From NCBI GenBank assembly GCA_036925085.1, contig JAUPFP010000055.1, forward strand, positions 930,001 to 994,000: DNA of 64,000 bases. The letters are read 5' to 3'. The notes beneath the pieces were generated by a model that saw only the letters and a list, made by a program, of their open reading frames with translations, did not search any database and had not been told where the DNA came from. Source of the DNA: Brachycybe producta (lineage: Eukaryota > Arthropoda > Diplopoda > Playtdesmida > Andrognathidae). Position numbers and translations under genes: made by a program. Shown one piece after another: positions 1-12,600 of this stretch (positions are counted from its first letter, which is position 1; every line of letters begins with the position of its first letter).

Positions 1-40
1 AAAAAATGTCATTTTTTGACAATTTTTACTAATTTTTGTA

Positions 41-223
41 GAATGGAGCTGTTAGATGCATTGCATTCCTTGTACAATCAGGAATGCATTGATGTCTTCA
101 ATTCCGGTGTGCACTGCAAGATTCAAAAGTTACACCCGTTCAAAGTAGGCATCATTGAAGTGTCTAAGCTTGCTTATGGATTTGTAACTTCTAAAATTCA
201 TTGCAAATGAAGTAATTGATGTA
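41..223 (+). repeat. Representative A monomer (183 bp)
   Basis: Defines the basic unit. Offsets 22-48 (62-88) hold an interrupted palindrome with 9-bp arms TGCATTCCT and AGGAATGCA around a 9-bp spacer. Offsets ~99-128 (139-168) hold the least variable stretch, including GTAGGCATCATTGAAGTGTC, present in nearly all A units and absent from B. A HindIII site (AAGCTT) lies at about 166 and recurs in most A units; many also have a second one in GCAAGCTTCAAAA. The unit ends with CTAATTGATGTA-type sequence. Its length is 61 codons, so short reading frames repeat from unit to unit. Confidence 0.93.
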
Positions 224-3200
224 GAATGAAGCTGTTAGATTCATTGCATTCCTTGGACATTCAGGAATGCAGGAATGTCTTCAATTCTGGTGTGCTCTGC
301 AAGCTTCAAAATTTACACCCGTTCAAAGTAGGCATCATTGAAGTGTCTAAGCTTGCTTATGGATTTGTAACTTCTAAAATTCATTGCAAATGAAGTAATT
401 GATGTAGAATGAAGCTGTTAGATTCATTGCATTTCTTGGACATTCAGGAATGCAGGGATGTCTTCAATTCCGGTGTGCACTGCATGCTTCAAAAGTTACA
501 CCAGTTATTTCATTTTTTGCCATTTTTTGAAAAACTTCTAATATGGGGTACTTATGAAAAAATGTCATTTTTTGACAATTTTTACTAATTTTTGTAGAAT
601 GGAGCTGTTAGATGCATTGCATTCATTGTACAATCAGGAATGCATTGATGTCTTCAATTCCGGTGTGCACTGCAAGATTCAAAAGTTACACCCGTTCAAA
701 GTAGGCATCATTGAAGTGTCTAAGCTTGCTTATGGATTTGTAAATTCTAAAATTCATTGCAAATGAACTAATTGATGTAGAATGAAGCTGTTAGATTCAT
801 TGCATTCCTTGGCCATTCAGGAATGCAGGAATGTCTTCAATTCTGGTGTGCTCTGCAAGCTTCAAAATTTACACCTGTTCAAAGTAGGCATCATTGAAGT
901 GTCTAAGCTTGCTCATGGATTTGTAACTTCTAAAATTCATTGCAAATGATCTAATTGTTGTAGAATGAAGTTGTTATATCCATTGCATTCCTTGGACATT
1001 CAGGAATGCAGGGATGTCTTCAATTCCGGTGTGCGCTGAAAGATTCAAAAGTTACACCCGTTCAAAGTAGGCATCATTGAAGTGTCTAAGCTTGCTCATG
1101 GATTTGTCAAATCTAAAACTCATTGCAAATGAACTAATTGATGTAGAATGAAGCTGTTAGATGCAATGCATTCCTTGGACATTCAGAAATGCATGGATGT
1201 CTTCAATTCCGGTGTGCACTGCAAGCTTCAAAAGTTACACCCGTTCAAAGTAGGCATCATTGAAGTGTCTAAGCTTGCTCATGGATTTGTAACTTCTAAA
1301 ATTCATTGCAAATGATCTAATTGTTGTAGAATGAAGTTGTTAGATTCATTGCATTCCTTGGACATTCAGGAATGCAGGGATGTTTTCAATTCCGGTGTGC
1401 ACTGCATGCTTCAAAAGTTACACCAGTTATTTCATTTTTTGCCTTTTTTTGAAAAACTTCCAATATGGGTACTTATGAAAAAATGTCATTTTTTGACAAT
1501 TTTTACTAATTTTTGTAGAATGGAGCTGTTAGATGCATTGCATTCCTTGTACAATCAGGAATGCATTGATGTCTTCAATTCCGGTGTGCACTGCAAGATT
1601 CAAAAGTTACACCCGTTCAAAGTAGGCATCATTGAAGTGTCTAAGCTTGCTCATGGATTTGTAACTTCTAAAATTCACTGCAAATGAAGTAATTGATGTA
1701 GAATGAAGCTGTTAGATTCATTGCATTTCTTGGACATTCAGGAATGCAGGGATGTCTTCAATTCCGGTGTGCACTGCATGCTTCAAAAGTTACACCTGTT
1801 CAAAGTAGGCATCATTGAAGTGTCTAAGCTTGCTCATGGATTTGTAAATTCTAAAATTCACTGCAAATGAAGTAATTGATGTAGAATGAAGCTGTTAGAT
1901 TCATTGCATTCCTTGGACATTCAGGAATGCAGGAATGTCTTCAATTCTGGTGTGCTCTGCAAGCTTCAAAATTTACACCTTTTCAAAGTAGGCATCATTG
2001 AAGTGTCTAAGCTTGCTCATGGATTTGTAAATTCTAAAATTCACTGCAAATGAAGTAATTGATGTAGAATGAAGCTGTTAGATTCATTGCATTCCTTGGA
2101 CATTCAGGAATGCAGGAATGTCTTCAATTCTGGTGTGCTCTGCAAACTTCAAAATTTACACCTGTTCAAAGTAGGCATCATTGAAGTGTCTAAGCTTGCT
2201 CATGGATTTGTAAATTCTAAAATTCACTGCAAATGAAGTAATTGATGTAGAATGAAGCTGTTAGATTCATTGCATTCCTTGGACATTCAGGAATGCAGGG
2301 ATGTCTTCAATTTCGGTGTGCACTGCATGGTTCAAAAGTTACACCAGTTATTTCATTTTTTGCCATTTTTTGAAAAACTTCCAATATGGGTACTTATGAA
2401 AAAAATTGTCATTTTTTGACATTTTTTAGTAATTTTTGTAGAATGGAGCTGTTAGATGCATTGCATTCCTTGTACAATCAGGAATGCGTTGATGTCTTCA
2501 ATTCCGGTGTGCACTGCAAGATTCAAAAGTTACACCCGTTCAAAGTAGGCATCATTGAAGTGTCTAAGCTTGCTCATGGATTTGTAACTTCTAAAAATCA
2601 TTGCAAATGATCTAATTGTTGTAGAATGAAGTTGTTATATTCATTGCATTCTTTGGACATTCAGGAATGCAGGGATGTCTTCAATTCCGGTGTGCACTGA
2701 AAGATTCAAAAGTTACACCCGTTCAAAGTAGGCATCATTGAAGTGTCTAAGCTTGCTCATGGATTTGTAAAATCTAAAACTCATTGCAAATGAACTAATT
2801 GATGTAGAATGAAGCTGTTAGATGCAATGCATTCCTTGGACATTCAGGAATGCATGGATGTCTTCAATTCCGGTGTGCACTGCAAGCTTCAAAAGTTACA
2901 CCCGTTCAAAGTAGGCATCATTGAAGTGTCTAAGCTTGCTCATGGATTTGTAACTTCTAAAATTCATTGCAATTGATATAATTGTTGTAGAATGAAGTTG
3001 TTAGATTCATTGCATTCCTTGGACATTCAGGAATGCAGGGATGTTTTCAATTCCGGTGTGCACTGCATGCTTCAAAAGTTACACCAGTTATTTCATTTTT
3101 TGCCTTTTTTTGAAAAACTTCCAATATGGGTACTTATGAAAAAATGTCATTTTTTGACAATTTTTACTAATTTTTGTAGAATGGAGCTGTTAGATGCATT

Positions 3201-3361
3201 GCATTCCTTGTACAATCAGGAATGCATTGATGTCTTCAATTCCGGTGTGCACTGCAAGATTCAAAAGTTACACCCGTTCAAAGTAGGCATCATTGAAGTG
3301 TCTAAGCTTGCTTATGGATTTGTAACTTCTAAAATTCATTGCAAATGAAGTAATTGATGTA

Positions 3362-3550
3362 GAATGAAGCTGTTAGATTCATTGCATTCCTTGGACATTC
3401 AGGAATGCAGGGATGTCTTCAATTTCGGTGTGCACTGCATGGTTCAAAAGTTACACCAGTTATTTCATTTTTTGCCATTTTTTGAAAAACTTCCAATATG
3501 GGTACTTATGAAAAAATGTCATTTTTTGACAATTTTGACTAATTTTTGTA
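3362..3550 (+). repeat. Representative B monomer (189 bp, chimeric second half)
   Basis: The first ~95 bp match the A monomer, including the TGCATTCCT/AGGAATGCA dyad. From TTACACCAGTTATTTC onward the A sequence is replaced by A/T-tract-rich DNA, and homology returns only at the final ACTAATTTTTGTA (A has ACTAATTGATGTA). T-tracts of 5-6 bases recur about every 10-11 bp, a pattern typical of intrinsically bent DNA. Versions of 190 bp carry one extra G (TATGGGGTACTT or TATGGGGGACTT). I count about 65-70 B units in the window. Confidence 0.9.
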
Positions 3551-3733
3551 GAATGGAGCTGTTAGATGCATTGCATTCCTTGTACAATCAGGAATGCATT
3601 GATGTCTTCAATTCCGGTGTGCACTGCAAGATTCAAAAGTTACACCCGTTCAAAGTAGGCATCATTGAAGTGTCTAAGCTTGCTTATGGATTTGTAACTT
3701 CTAAAATTCATTGCAAATGAACTAATTGATGTA

Positions 3734-4289
3734 GAAAGAAGCTGTTAGATTCATTGCATTCCTTGGACATTCAGGAATGCAGGAATGTCTTCAATTCTGG
3801 TGTGCTCTGCAAGCTTCAAAATTTACACCCGTTCAAAGTAGGCATCATTGAAGTGTCTAAGCTTGCTCATGGATTTGTAACTTCTAAAATTCACTGCAAA
3901 TGAAGTAATTGATGTAGAATGAAGCTGTTAGATTCATTGCATTTTTTGGACATTCAGGAATGCAGGGATGTCTTCAATTCCGGTGTGCACTGCATGCTTC
4001 AAAAGTTACACCAGTTATTTCATTTTTTGCCATTTTTTGAAAAACTTCTAATATGGGGTACTTATGAAAAAATGTCATTTTTTGACAATTTTTACTAATT
4101 TTTGTAGAATGGAGCTGTTAGATGCATTGCATTCATTGTACAATCAGGAATGCATTGATGTCTTCAATTCCGGTGTGCACTGCAAGATTCAAAAGTTACA
4201 CCCGTTCAAAGTAGGCATCATTGAAGTGTCTAAGCTTGCTTATGGATTTGTAACTTCTAAAATTCATTGCAAATGAACTAATTGATGTA
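3734..4289 (+). repeat. 556-bp trimer HOR (A-B-A)
   Basis: A three-monomer unit of 183+190+183 bp. It recurs at 5400-5955, 5956-6511, 8728-9283, 9284-9839, 10762-11317, 11318-11873, 15563-16118 and 16119-16674. Typical members start GAAAGAAGCTG, contain a B unit with GCATTTTTTGGAC or GCATTTCTTGGAC and the 190-bp TATGGGGTACTT form, and end with a GAATGGAGCTG unit. This is the smallest HOR level in the left zone. Confidence 0.85.
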
Positions 4290-7200
4290 GAAAGAAGCTG
4301 TTAGATTCATTGCATTCCTTGGACATTCAGGAATGCAGGGATGTCTTCAATTCCGGTGTGCACTGAAAGATTCAAAAGTTACACCCGTTCAAAGTAGGCA
4401 TCATTGAAGTGTCTAAGCTTGCTCATGGATTTGTAAAATCTAAAACTCATTGCAAATGAACTAATTGATGTAGAATGAAGCTGTTAGATGCAATGCATTC
4501 CTTGGACATTCAGGAATGCATGGATGTCTTCAATTCCGGTGTGCACTGCAAGCTTCAAAAGTTACACCCGTTCAAAGTAGGCATCATTGAAGTGTCTAAG
4601 CTTGCTCATGGATTTGTAACTTCTAAAATTCATTGCAATTGATATAATTGTTGTAGAATGAAGTTGTTAGATTCATTGCATTCCTTGGACATTCAGGAAT
4701 GCAGGGATGTTTTCAATTCCGGTGTGCACTGCATGCTTCAAAAGTTACACCAGTTATTTCATTTTTTGCCTTTTTTTGAAAAACTTCCAATATGGGTACT
4801 TATGAAAAAATGTCATTTTTTGACAATTTTTACTAATTTTTGTAGAATGGAGCTGTTAGATGCATTGCATTCCTTGTACAATCAGGAATGCATTGATGTC
4901 TTCAATTCCGGTGTGCACTGCAAGATTCAAAAGTTACACCCGTTCAAAGTAGGCATCATTGAAGTGTCTAAGCTTGCTTATGGATTTGTAACTTCTAAAA
5001 TTCATTGCAAATGAAGTAATTGATGTAGAATGAAGCTGTTAGATTCATTGCATTCCTTGGACATTCAGGAATGCAGGGATGTCTTCAATTTCGGTGTGCA
5101 CTGCATGGTTCAAAAGTTACACCAGTTATTTCATTTTTTGCCATTTTTTGAAAAACTTCCAATATGGGTACTTATGAAAAAATGTCATTTTTTGACAATT
5201 TTGACTAATTTTTGTAGAATGGAGCTGTTAGATGCATTGCATTCCTTGTACAATCAGGAATGCATTGATGTCTTCAATTCCGGTGTGCACTGCAAGATTC
5301 AAAAGTTACACCCGTTCAAAGTAGGCATCATTGAAGTGTCTAAGCTTGCTTATGGATTTGTAACTTCTAAAATTCATTGCAAATGAACTAATTGATGTAG
5401 AAAGAAGCTGTTAGATTCATTGCATTCCTTGGACATTCAGGAATGCAGGAATGTCTTCAATTCTGGTGTGCTCTGCAAGCTTCAAAATTTACACCCGTTC
5501 AAAGTAGGCATCATTGAAGTGTCTAAGCTTGCTCATGGATTTGTAACTTCTAAAATTCACTGCAAATGAAGTAATTGATGTAGAATGAAGCTGTTAGATT
5601 CATTGCATTTTTTGGACATTCAGGAATGCAGGGATGTCTTCAATTCCGGTGTGCACTGCATGCTTCAAAAGTTACACCAGTTATTTCATTTTTTGCCATT
5701 TTTTGAAAAACTTCTAATATGGGGTACTTATGAAAAAATGTCATTTTTTGACAATTTTTACTAATTTTTGTAGAATGGAGCTGTTAGATGCATTGCATTC
5801 ATTGTACAATCAGGAATGCATTGATGTCTTCAATTCCGGTGTGCACTGCAAGATTCAAAAGTTACACCCGTTCAAAGTAGGCATCATTGAAGTGTCTAAG
5901 CTTGCTTATGGATTTGTAACTTCTAAAATTCATTGCAAATGAACTAATTGATGTAGAAAGAAGCTGTTAGATTCATTGCATTCCTTGGACATTCAGGAAT
6001 GCAGGAATGTCTTCAATTCTGGTGTGCTCTGCAAGCTTCAAAATTTACACCCGTTCAAAGTAGGCATCATTGAAGTGTCTAAGCTTGCTCATGGATTTGT
6101 AACTTCTAAAATTCACTGCAAATGAAGTAATTGATGTAGAATGAAGCTGTTAGATTCATTGCATTTTTTGGACATTCAGGAATGCAGGGATGTCTTCAAT
6201 TCCGGTGTGCACTGCATGCTTCAAAAGTTACACCAGTTATTTCATTTTTTGCCATTTTTTGAAAAACTTCTAATATGGGGTACTTATGAAAAAATGTCAT
6301 TTTTTGACAATTTTTACTAATTTTTGTAGAATGGAGCTGTTAGATGCATTGCATTCATTGTACAATCAGGAATGCATTGATGTCTTCAATTCCGGTGTGC
6401 ACTGCAAGATTCAAAAGTTACACCCGTTCAAAGTAGGCATCATTGAAGTGTCTAAGCTTGCTTATGGATTTGTAACTTCTAAAATTCATTGCAAATGAAC
6501 TAATTGATGTAGAATGAAGCTGTTAGATTCATTGCATTCCTTGGACATTCAGGAATGCAGGAATGTCTTCAATTCTGGTGTGCTCTGCAAGCTTCAAAAT
6601 TTACACCCGTTCAAAGTAGGCATCATTGAAGTGTCTAAGCTTGCTCATGGATTTGTAACTTCTAAAATTCACTGCAAATGAAGTAATTGATGTAGAATGA
6701 AGCTGTTAGATTCATTGCATTTCTTGGACATTCAGGAATGCAGGGATGTCTTCAATTCCGGTGTGCACTGCATGCTTCAAAAGTTACACCTGTTCAAAGT
6801 AGGCATCATTGAAGTGTCTAAGCTTGCTCATGGATTTGTAAATTCTAAAATTCACTGCAAATGAAGTAATTGATGTAGAATGAAGCTGTTAGATTCATTG
6901 CATTCCTTGGACATTCAGGAATGCAGGAATGTCTTCAATTCTGGTGTGCTCTGCAAGCTTCAAAATTTACACCTGTTCAAAGTAGGCATCATTGAAGTGT
7001 CTAAGCTTGCTCATGGATTTGTAAATTCTAAAATTCACTGCAAATGAAGTAATTGATGTAGAATGAAGCTGTTAGATTCATTGCATTCCTTGGACATTCA
7101 GGAATGCAGGAATGTCTTCAATTCTGGTGTGCTCTGCAAACTTCAAAATTTACACCTGTTCAAAGTAGGCATCATTGAAGTGTCTAAGCTTGCTCATGGA

Positions 7201-9656
7201 TTTGTAAATTCTAAAATTCACTGCAAATGAAGTAATTGATGTAGAATGAAGCTGTTAGATTCATTGCATTCCTTGGACATTCAGGAATGCAGGGATGTCT
7301 TCAATTTCGGTGTGCACTGCATGGTTCAAAAGTTACACCAGTTATTTCATTTTTTGCCATTTTTTGAAAAACTTCCAATATGGGTACTTATGAAAAAAAT
7401 TGTCATTTTTTGACATTTTTTAGTAATTTTTGTAGAATGGAGCTGTTAGATGCATTGCATTCCTTGTACAATCAGGAATGCGTTGATGTCTTCAATTCCG
7501 GTGTGCACTGCAAGATTCAAAAGTTACACCCGTTCAAAGTAGGCATCATTGAAGTGTCTAAGCTTGCTCATGGATTTGTAACTTCTAAAAATCATTGCAA
7601 ATGATCTAATTGTTGTAGAATGAAGTTGTTATATTCATTGCATTCTTTGGACATTCAGGAATGCAGGGATGTCTTCAATTCCGGTGTGCACTGAAAGATT
7701 CAAAAGTTACACCCGTTCAAAGTAGGCATCATTGAAGTGTCTAAGCTTGCTCATGGATTTGTAAAATCTAAAACTCATTGCAAATGAACTAATTGATGTA
7801 GAATGAAGCTGTTAGATGCAATGCATTCCTTGGACATTCAGGAATGCATGGATGTCTTCAATTCCGGTGTGCACTGCAAGCTTCAAAAGTTACACCCGTT
7901 CAAAGTAGGCATCATTGAAGTGTCTAAGCTTGCTCATGGATTTGTAACTTCTAAAATTCATTGCAATTGATATAATTGTTGTAGAATGAAGTTGTTAGAT
8001 TCATTGCATTCCTTGGACATTCAGGAATGCAGGGATGTTTTCAATTCCGGTGTGCACTGCATGCTTCAAAAGTTACACCAGTTATTTCATTTTTTGCCTT
8101 TTTTTGAAAAACTTCCAATATGGGTACTTATGAAAAAATGTCATTTTTTGACAATTTTTACTAATTTTTGTAGAATGGAGCTGTTAGATGCATTGCATTC
8201 CTTGTACAATCAGGAATGCATTGATGTCTTCAATTCCGGTGTGCACTGCAAGATTCAAAAGTTACACCCGTTCAAAGTAGGCATCATTGAAGTGTCTAAG
8301 CTTGCTTATGGATTTGTAACTTCTAAAATTCATTGCAAATGAAGTAATTGATGTAGAATGAAGCTGTTAGATTCATTGCATTCCTTGGACATTCAGGAAT
8401 GCAGGGATGTCTTCAATTTCGGTGTGCACTGCATGGTTCAAAAGTTACACCAGTTATTTCATTTTTTGCCATTTTTTGAAAAACTTCCAATATGGGTACT
8501 TATGAAAAAATGTCATTTTTTGACAATTTTGACTAATTTTTGTAGAATGGAGCTGTTAGATGCATTGCATTCCTTGTACAATCAGGAATGCATTGATGTC
8601 TTCAATTCCGGTGTGCACTGCAAGATTCAAAAGTTACACCCGTTCAAAGTAGGCATCATTGAAGTGTCTAAGCTTGCTTATGGATTTGTAACTTCTAAAA
8701 TTCATTGCAAATGAACTAATTGATGTAGAAAGAAGCTGTTAGATTCATTGCATTCCTTGGACATTCGGGAATGCAGGAATGTCTTCAATTCTGGTGTGCT
8801 CTGCAAGCTTCAAAATTTACACCCGTTCAAAGTAGGCATCATTGAAGTGTCTAAGCTTGCTCATGGATTTGTAACTTCTAAAATTCACTGCAAATGAAGT
8901 AATTGATGTAGAATGAAGCTGTTAGATTCATTGCATTTTTTGGACATTCAGGAATGCAGGGATGTCTTCAATTCCGGTGTGCACTGCATGCTTCAAAAGT
9001 TACACCAGTTATTTCATTTTTTGCCATTTTTTGAAAAACTTCTAATATGGGGTACTTATGAAAAAATGTCATTTTTTGACAATTTTTACTAATTTTTGTA
9101 GAATGGAGCTGTTAGATGCATTGCATTCATTGTACAATCAGGAATGCATTGATGTCTTCAATTCCGGTGTGCACTGCAAGATTCAAAAGTTACACCCGTT
9201 CAAAGTAGGCATCATTGAAGTGTCTAAGCTTGCTTATGGATTTGTAACTTCTAAAATTCATTGCAAATGAACTAATTGATGTAGAAAGAAGCTGTTAGAT
9301 TCATTGCATTCCTTGGACATTCAGGAATGCAGGAATGTCTTCAATTCTGGTGTGCTCTGCAAGCTTCAAAATTTACACCCGTTCAAAGTAGGCATCATTG
9401 AAGTGTCTAAGCTTGCTCATGGATTTGTAACTTCTAAAATTCACTGCAAATGAAGTAATTGATGTAGAATGAAGCTGTTAGATTCATTGCATTTTTTGGA
9501 CATTCAGGAATGCAGGGATGTCTTCAATTCCGGTGTGCACTGCATGCTTCAAAAGTTACACCAGTTATTTCATTTTTTGCCATTTTTTGAAAAACTTCTA
9601 ATATGGGGTACTTATGAAAAAATGTCATTTTTTGACAATTTTTACTAATTTTTGTA

Positions 9657-12600
9657 GAATGGAGCTGTTAGATGCATTGCATTCATTGTACAATCAGGAA
9701 TGCATTGATGTCTTCAATTCCGGTGTGCACTGCAAGATTCAAATGTTACACCCGTTCAAAGTAGGCATCATTGAAGTGTCTAAGCTTGCTTATGGATTTG
9801 TAACTTCTAAAATTCATTGCAAATGAACTAATTGATGTAGAATGAAGCTGTTAGATTCATTGCATTCCTTGGACATTCAGGAATGCAGGAATGTCTTCAA
9901 TTCTGGTGTGCTCTGCAAGCTTCAAAATTTACACCTGTTCAAAGTAGGCATCATTGAAGTGTCTAAGCTTGCTCATGGATTTGTAACTTCTAAAACTCAT
10001 TGCAAATGATCTAATTGTTGTAGAATGAAGTTGTTATATCCATTGCATTCCTTGGACATTCAGGAATGCAGGGATGTCTTCAATTCCGGTGTGCGCTGAA
10101 AGATTCAAAAGTTACACCCGTTCAAAGTAGGCATCATTGAAGTGTCTAAGCTTGCTCATGGATTTGTCAAATCTAAAACTCATTGCAAATGAACTAATTG
10201 ATGTAGAATGAAGCTGTTAGATGCAATGCATTCCTTGGACATTCAGAAATGCATGGATGTCTTCAATTCCGGTGTGCACTGCAAGCTTCAAAAGTTACAC
10301 CCGTTCAAAGTAGGCATCATTGAAGTGTCTAAGCTTGCTCATGGATTTGTAACTTCTAAAATTCACTGCAAATGAAGTAATTGATGTAGAATGAAGCTGT
10401 TAGATTCATTGCATTTTTTGGACATTCAGGAATGCAGGGATGTCTTCAATTCCGGTGTGCACTGCATGCTTCAAAAGTTACACCAGTTATTTCATTTTTT
10501 GCCATTTTTTGAAAAACTTCTAATATGGGGTACTTATGAAAAAATGTCATTTTTTGACAATTTTTACTAATTTTTGTAGAATGGAGCTGTTAGATGCATT
10601 GCATTCATTGTACAATCAGGAATGCATTGATGTCTTCAATTCCGGTGTGCACTGCAAGATTCAAAAGTTACACCCGTTCAAAGTAGGCATCATTGAAGTG
10701 TCTAAGCTTGCTTATGGATTTGTAACTTCTAAAATTCATTGCAAATGAACTAATTGATGTAGAAAGAAGCTGTTAGATTCATTGCATTTCTTGGACATTC
10801 AGGAATGCAGGAATGTCTTCAATTCTGGTGTGCTCTGCAAGCTTCAAAATTTACACCCGTTCAAAGTAGGCATCATTGAAGTGTCTAAGCTTGCTCATGG
10901 ATTTGTAACTTCTAAAATTCACTGCAAATGAAGTAATTGATGTAGAATGAAGCTGTTAGATTCATTGCATTTTTTGGACATTCAGGAATGCAGGGATGTC
11001 TTCAATTCCGGTGTGCACTGCATGCTTCAAAAGTTACACCAGTTATTTCATTTTTTGCCATTTTTTGAAAAACTTCTAATATGGGGTACTTATGAAAAAA
11101 TGTCATTTTTTGACAATTTTTACTAATTTTTGTAGAATGGAGCTGTTAGATGCATTGCATTCATTGTACAATCAGGAATGCATTGATGTCTTCAATTCCG
11201 GTGTGCACTGCAAGATTCAAAAGTTACACCCGTTCAAAGTAGGCATCATTGAAGTGTCTAAGCTTGCTTATGGATTTGTAACTTCTAAAATTCATTGCAA
11301 ATGAACTAATTGATGTAGAATGAAGCTGTTAGATTCATTGCATTCCTTGGACATTCAGGAATGCAGGAATGTCTTCAATTCTGGTGTGCTCTGCAAGCTT
11401 CAAAATTTACACCCGTTCAAAGTAGGCATCATTGAAGTGTCTAAGCTTGCTCATGGATTTGTAACTTCTAAAATTCACTGCAAATGAAGTAATTGATGTA
11501 GAATGAAGCTGTTAGATTCATTGCATTTCTTGGACATTCAGGAATGCAGGGATGTCTTCAATTCCGGTGTGCACTGCATGCTTCAAAAGTTACACCAGTT
11601 ATTTCATTTTTTGCCATTTTTTGAAAAACTTCTAATATGGGGTACTTATGAAAAAATGTCATTTTTTGACAATTTTTACTAATTTTTGTAGAATGGAGCT
11701 GTTAGATGCATTGCATTCATTGTACAATCAGGAATGCATTGATGTCTTCAATTCCGGTGTGCACTGCAAGATTCAAAAGTTACACCCGTTCAAAGTAGGC
11801 ATCATTGAAGTGTCTAAGCTTGCTTATGGATTTGTAACTTCTAAAATTCATTGCAAATGAACTAATTGATGTAGAATGAAGCTGTTAGATTCATTGCATT
11901 CCTTGGACATTCAGGAATGCAGGAATGTCTTCAATTCTGGTGTGCTCTGCAAGCTTCAAAATTTACACCTGTTCAAAGTAGGCATCATTGAAGTGTCTAA
12001 GCTTGCTCATGGATTTGTAACTTCTAAAACTCATTGCAAATGATCTAATTGTTGTAGAATGAAGTTGTTATATCCATTGCATTCCTTGGACATTCAGGAA
12101 TGCAGGGATGTCTTCAATTCCGGTGTGCGCTGAAAGATTCAAAAGTTACACCCGTTCAAAGTAGGCATCATTGAAGTGTCTAACCTTGCTCATGGATTTG
12201 TCAAATCTAAAACTCATTGCAAATGAACTAATTGATGTAGAATGAAGCTGTTAGATGCAATGCATTCCTTGGACATTCAGAAATGCATGGATGTCTTCAA
12301 TTCCGGTGTGCACTGCAAGCTTCAAAAGTTACACCCGTTCAAAGTAGGCATCATTGAAGTGTCTAAGCTTGCTCATGGATTTGTAACTTCTAAAATTCAT
12401 TGCAAATGATCTAATTGTTGTAGAATGAAGTTGTTAGATTCATTGCATTCCTTGGACATTCAGGAATGCAGGGATGTTTTCAATTCCGGTGTGCACTGCA
12501 TGCTTCAAAAGTTACACCAGTTATTTCATTTTTTGCCTTTTTTTCAAAAACTTCCAATATGGGTACTTATGAAAAAATGTCATTTTTTGACAATTTTTAC

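Larger units (their letters stand above)
1600..4338 (+). repeat. 2.7-kb HOR block, copy 1 (partner ~6594-9332)
   Basis: This block recurs at about 6594-9332 at a constant offset of 4994 bp. Distinctive members pair exactly: the unit starting at 1701 with 6695, the B unit with GAAAAAAATTGTC near 2398 with one near 7392, and the B units at 2990 and 3362 with 7984 and 8356. A rare difference is CATTCAGG against CATTCGGG (near 8767). Limits are approximate. Confidence 0.8.
2673..6004 (+). repeat. Tandem duplication of a 1666-bp 9-mer
   Basis: Two adjacent copies, about 2673-4338 and 4339-6004. The B monomers at 2990, 3362 and 3917 match those at 4656, 5028 and 5583 at a constant offset of 1666 bp, which equals six 183-bp, two 189-bp and one 190-bp monomers. 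Boundaries were placed by eye where the two copies stop matching (GCAGGGATG against GCAGGAATG near 4339/6005) and are approximate. Confidence 0.8.

Noticed and set aside
1493-1517. TACTAATTTTTGTAG at the end of B monomers as a 3' splice acceptor
   Set aside because: It looks like a branch site, T-run and AG, but it follows from the T-tract-rich tail repeated in every B unit. No matching donor or exon structure is seen.
1331-1687. Recurrent 118-codon and 70-codon ORFs across the satellite as a gene family
   Set aside because: They arise because 183- and 189-bp monomers are multiples of three. Variation among monomers falls at first and second codon positions as readily as third, many units carry in-frame stops or frame-changing lengths (190, 187, 119 bp), and no promoter or spacing suggests genes.
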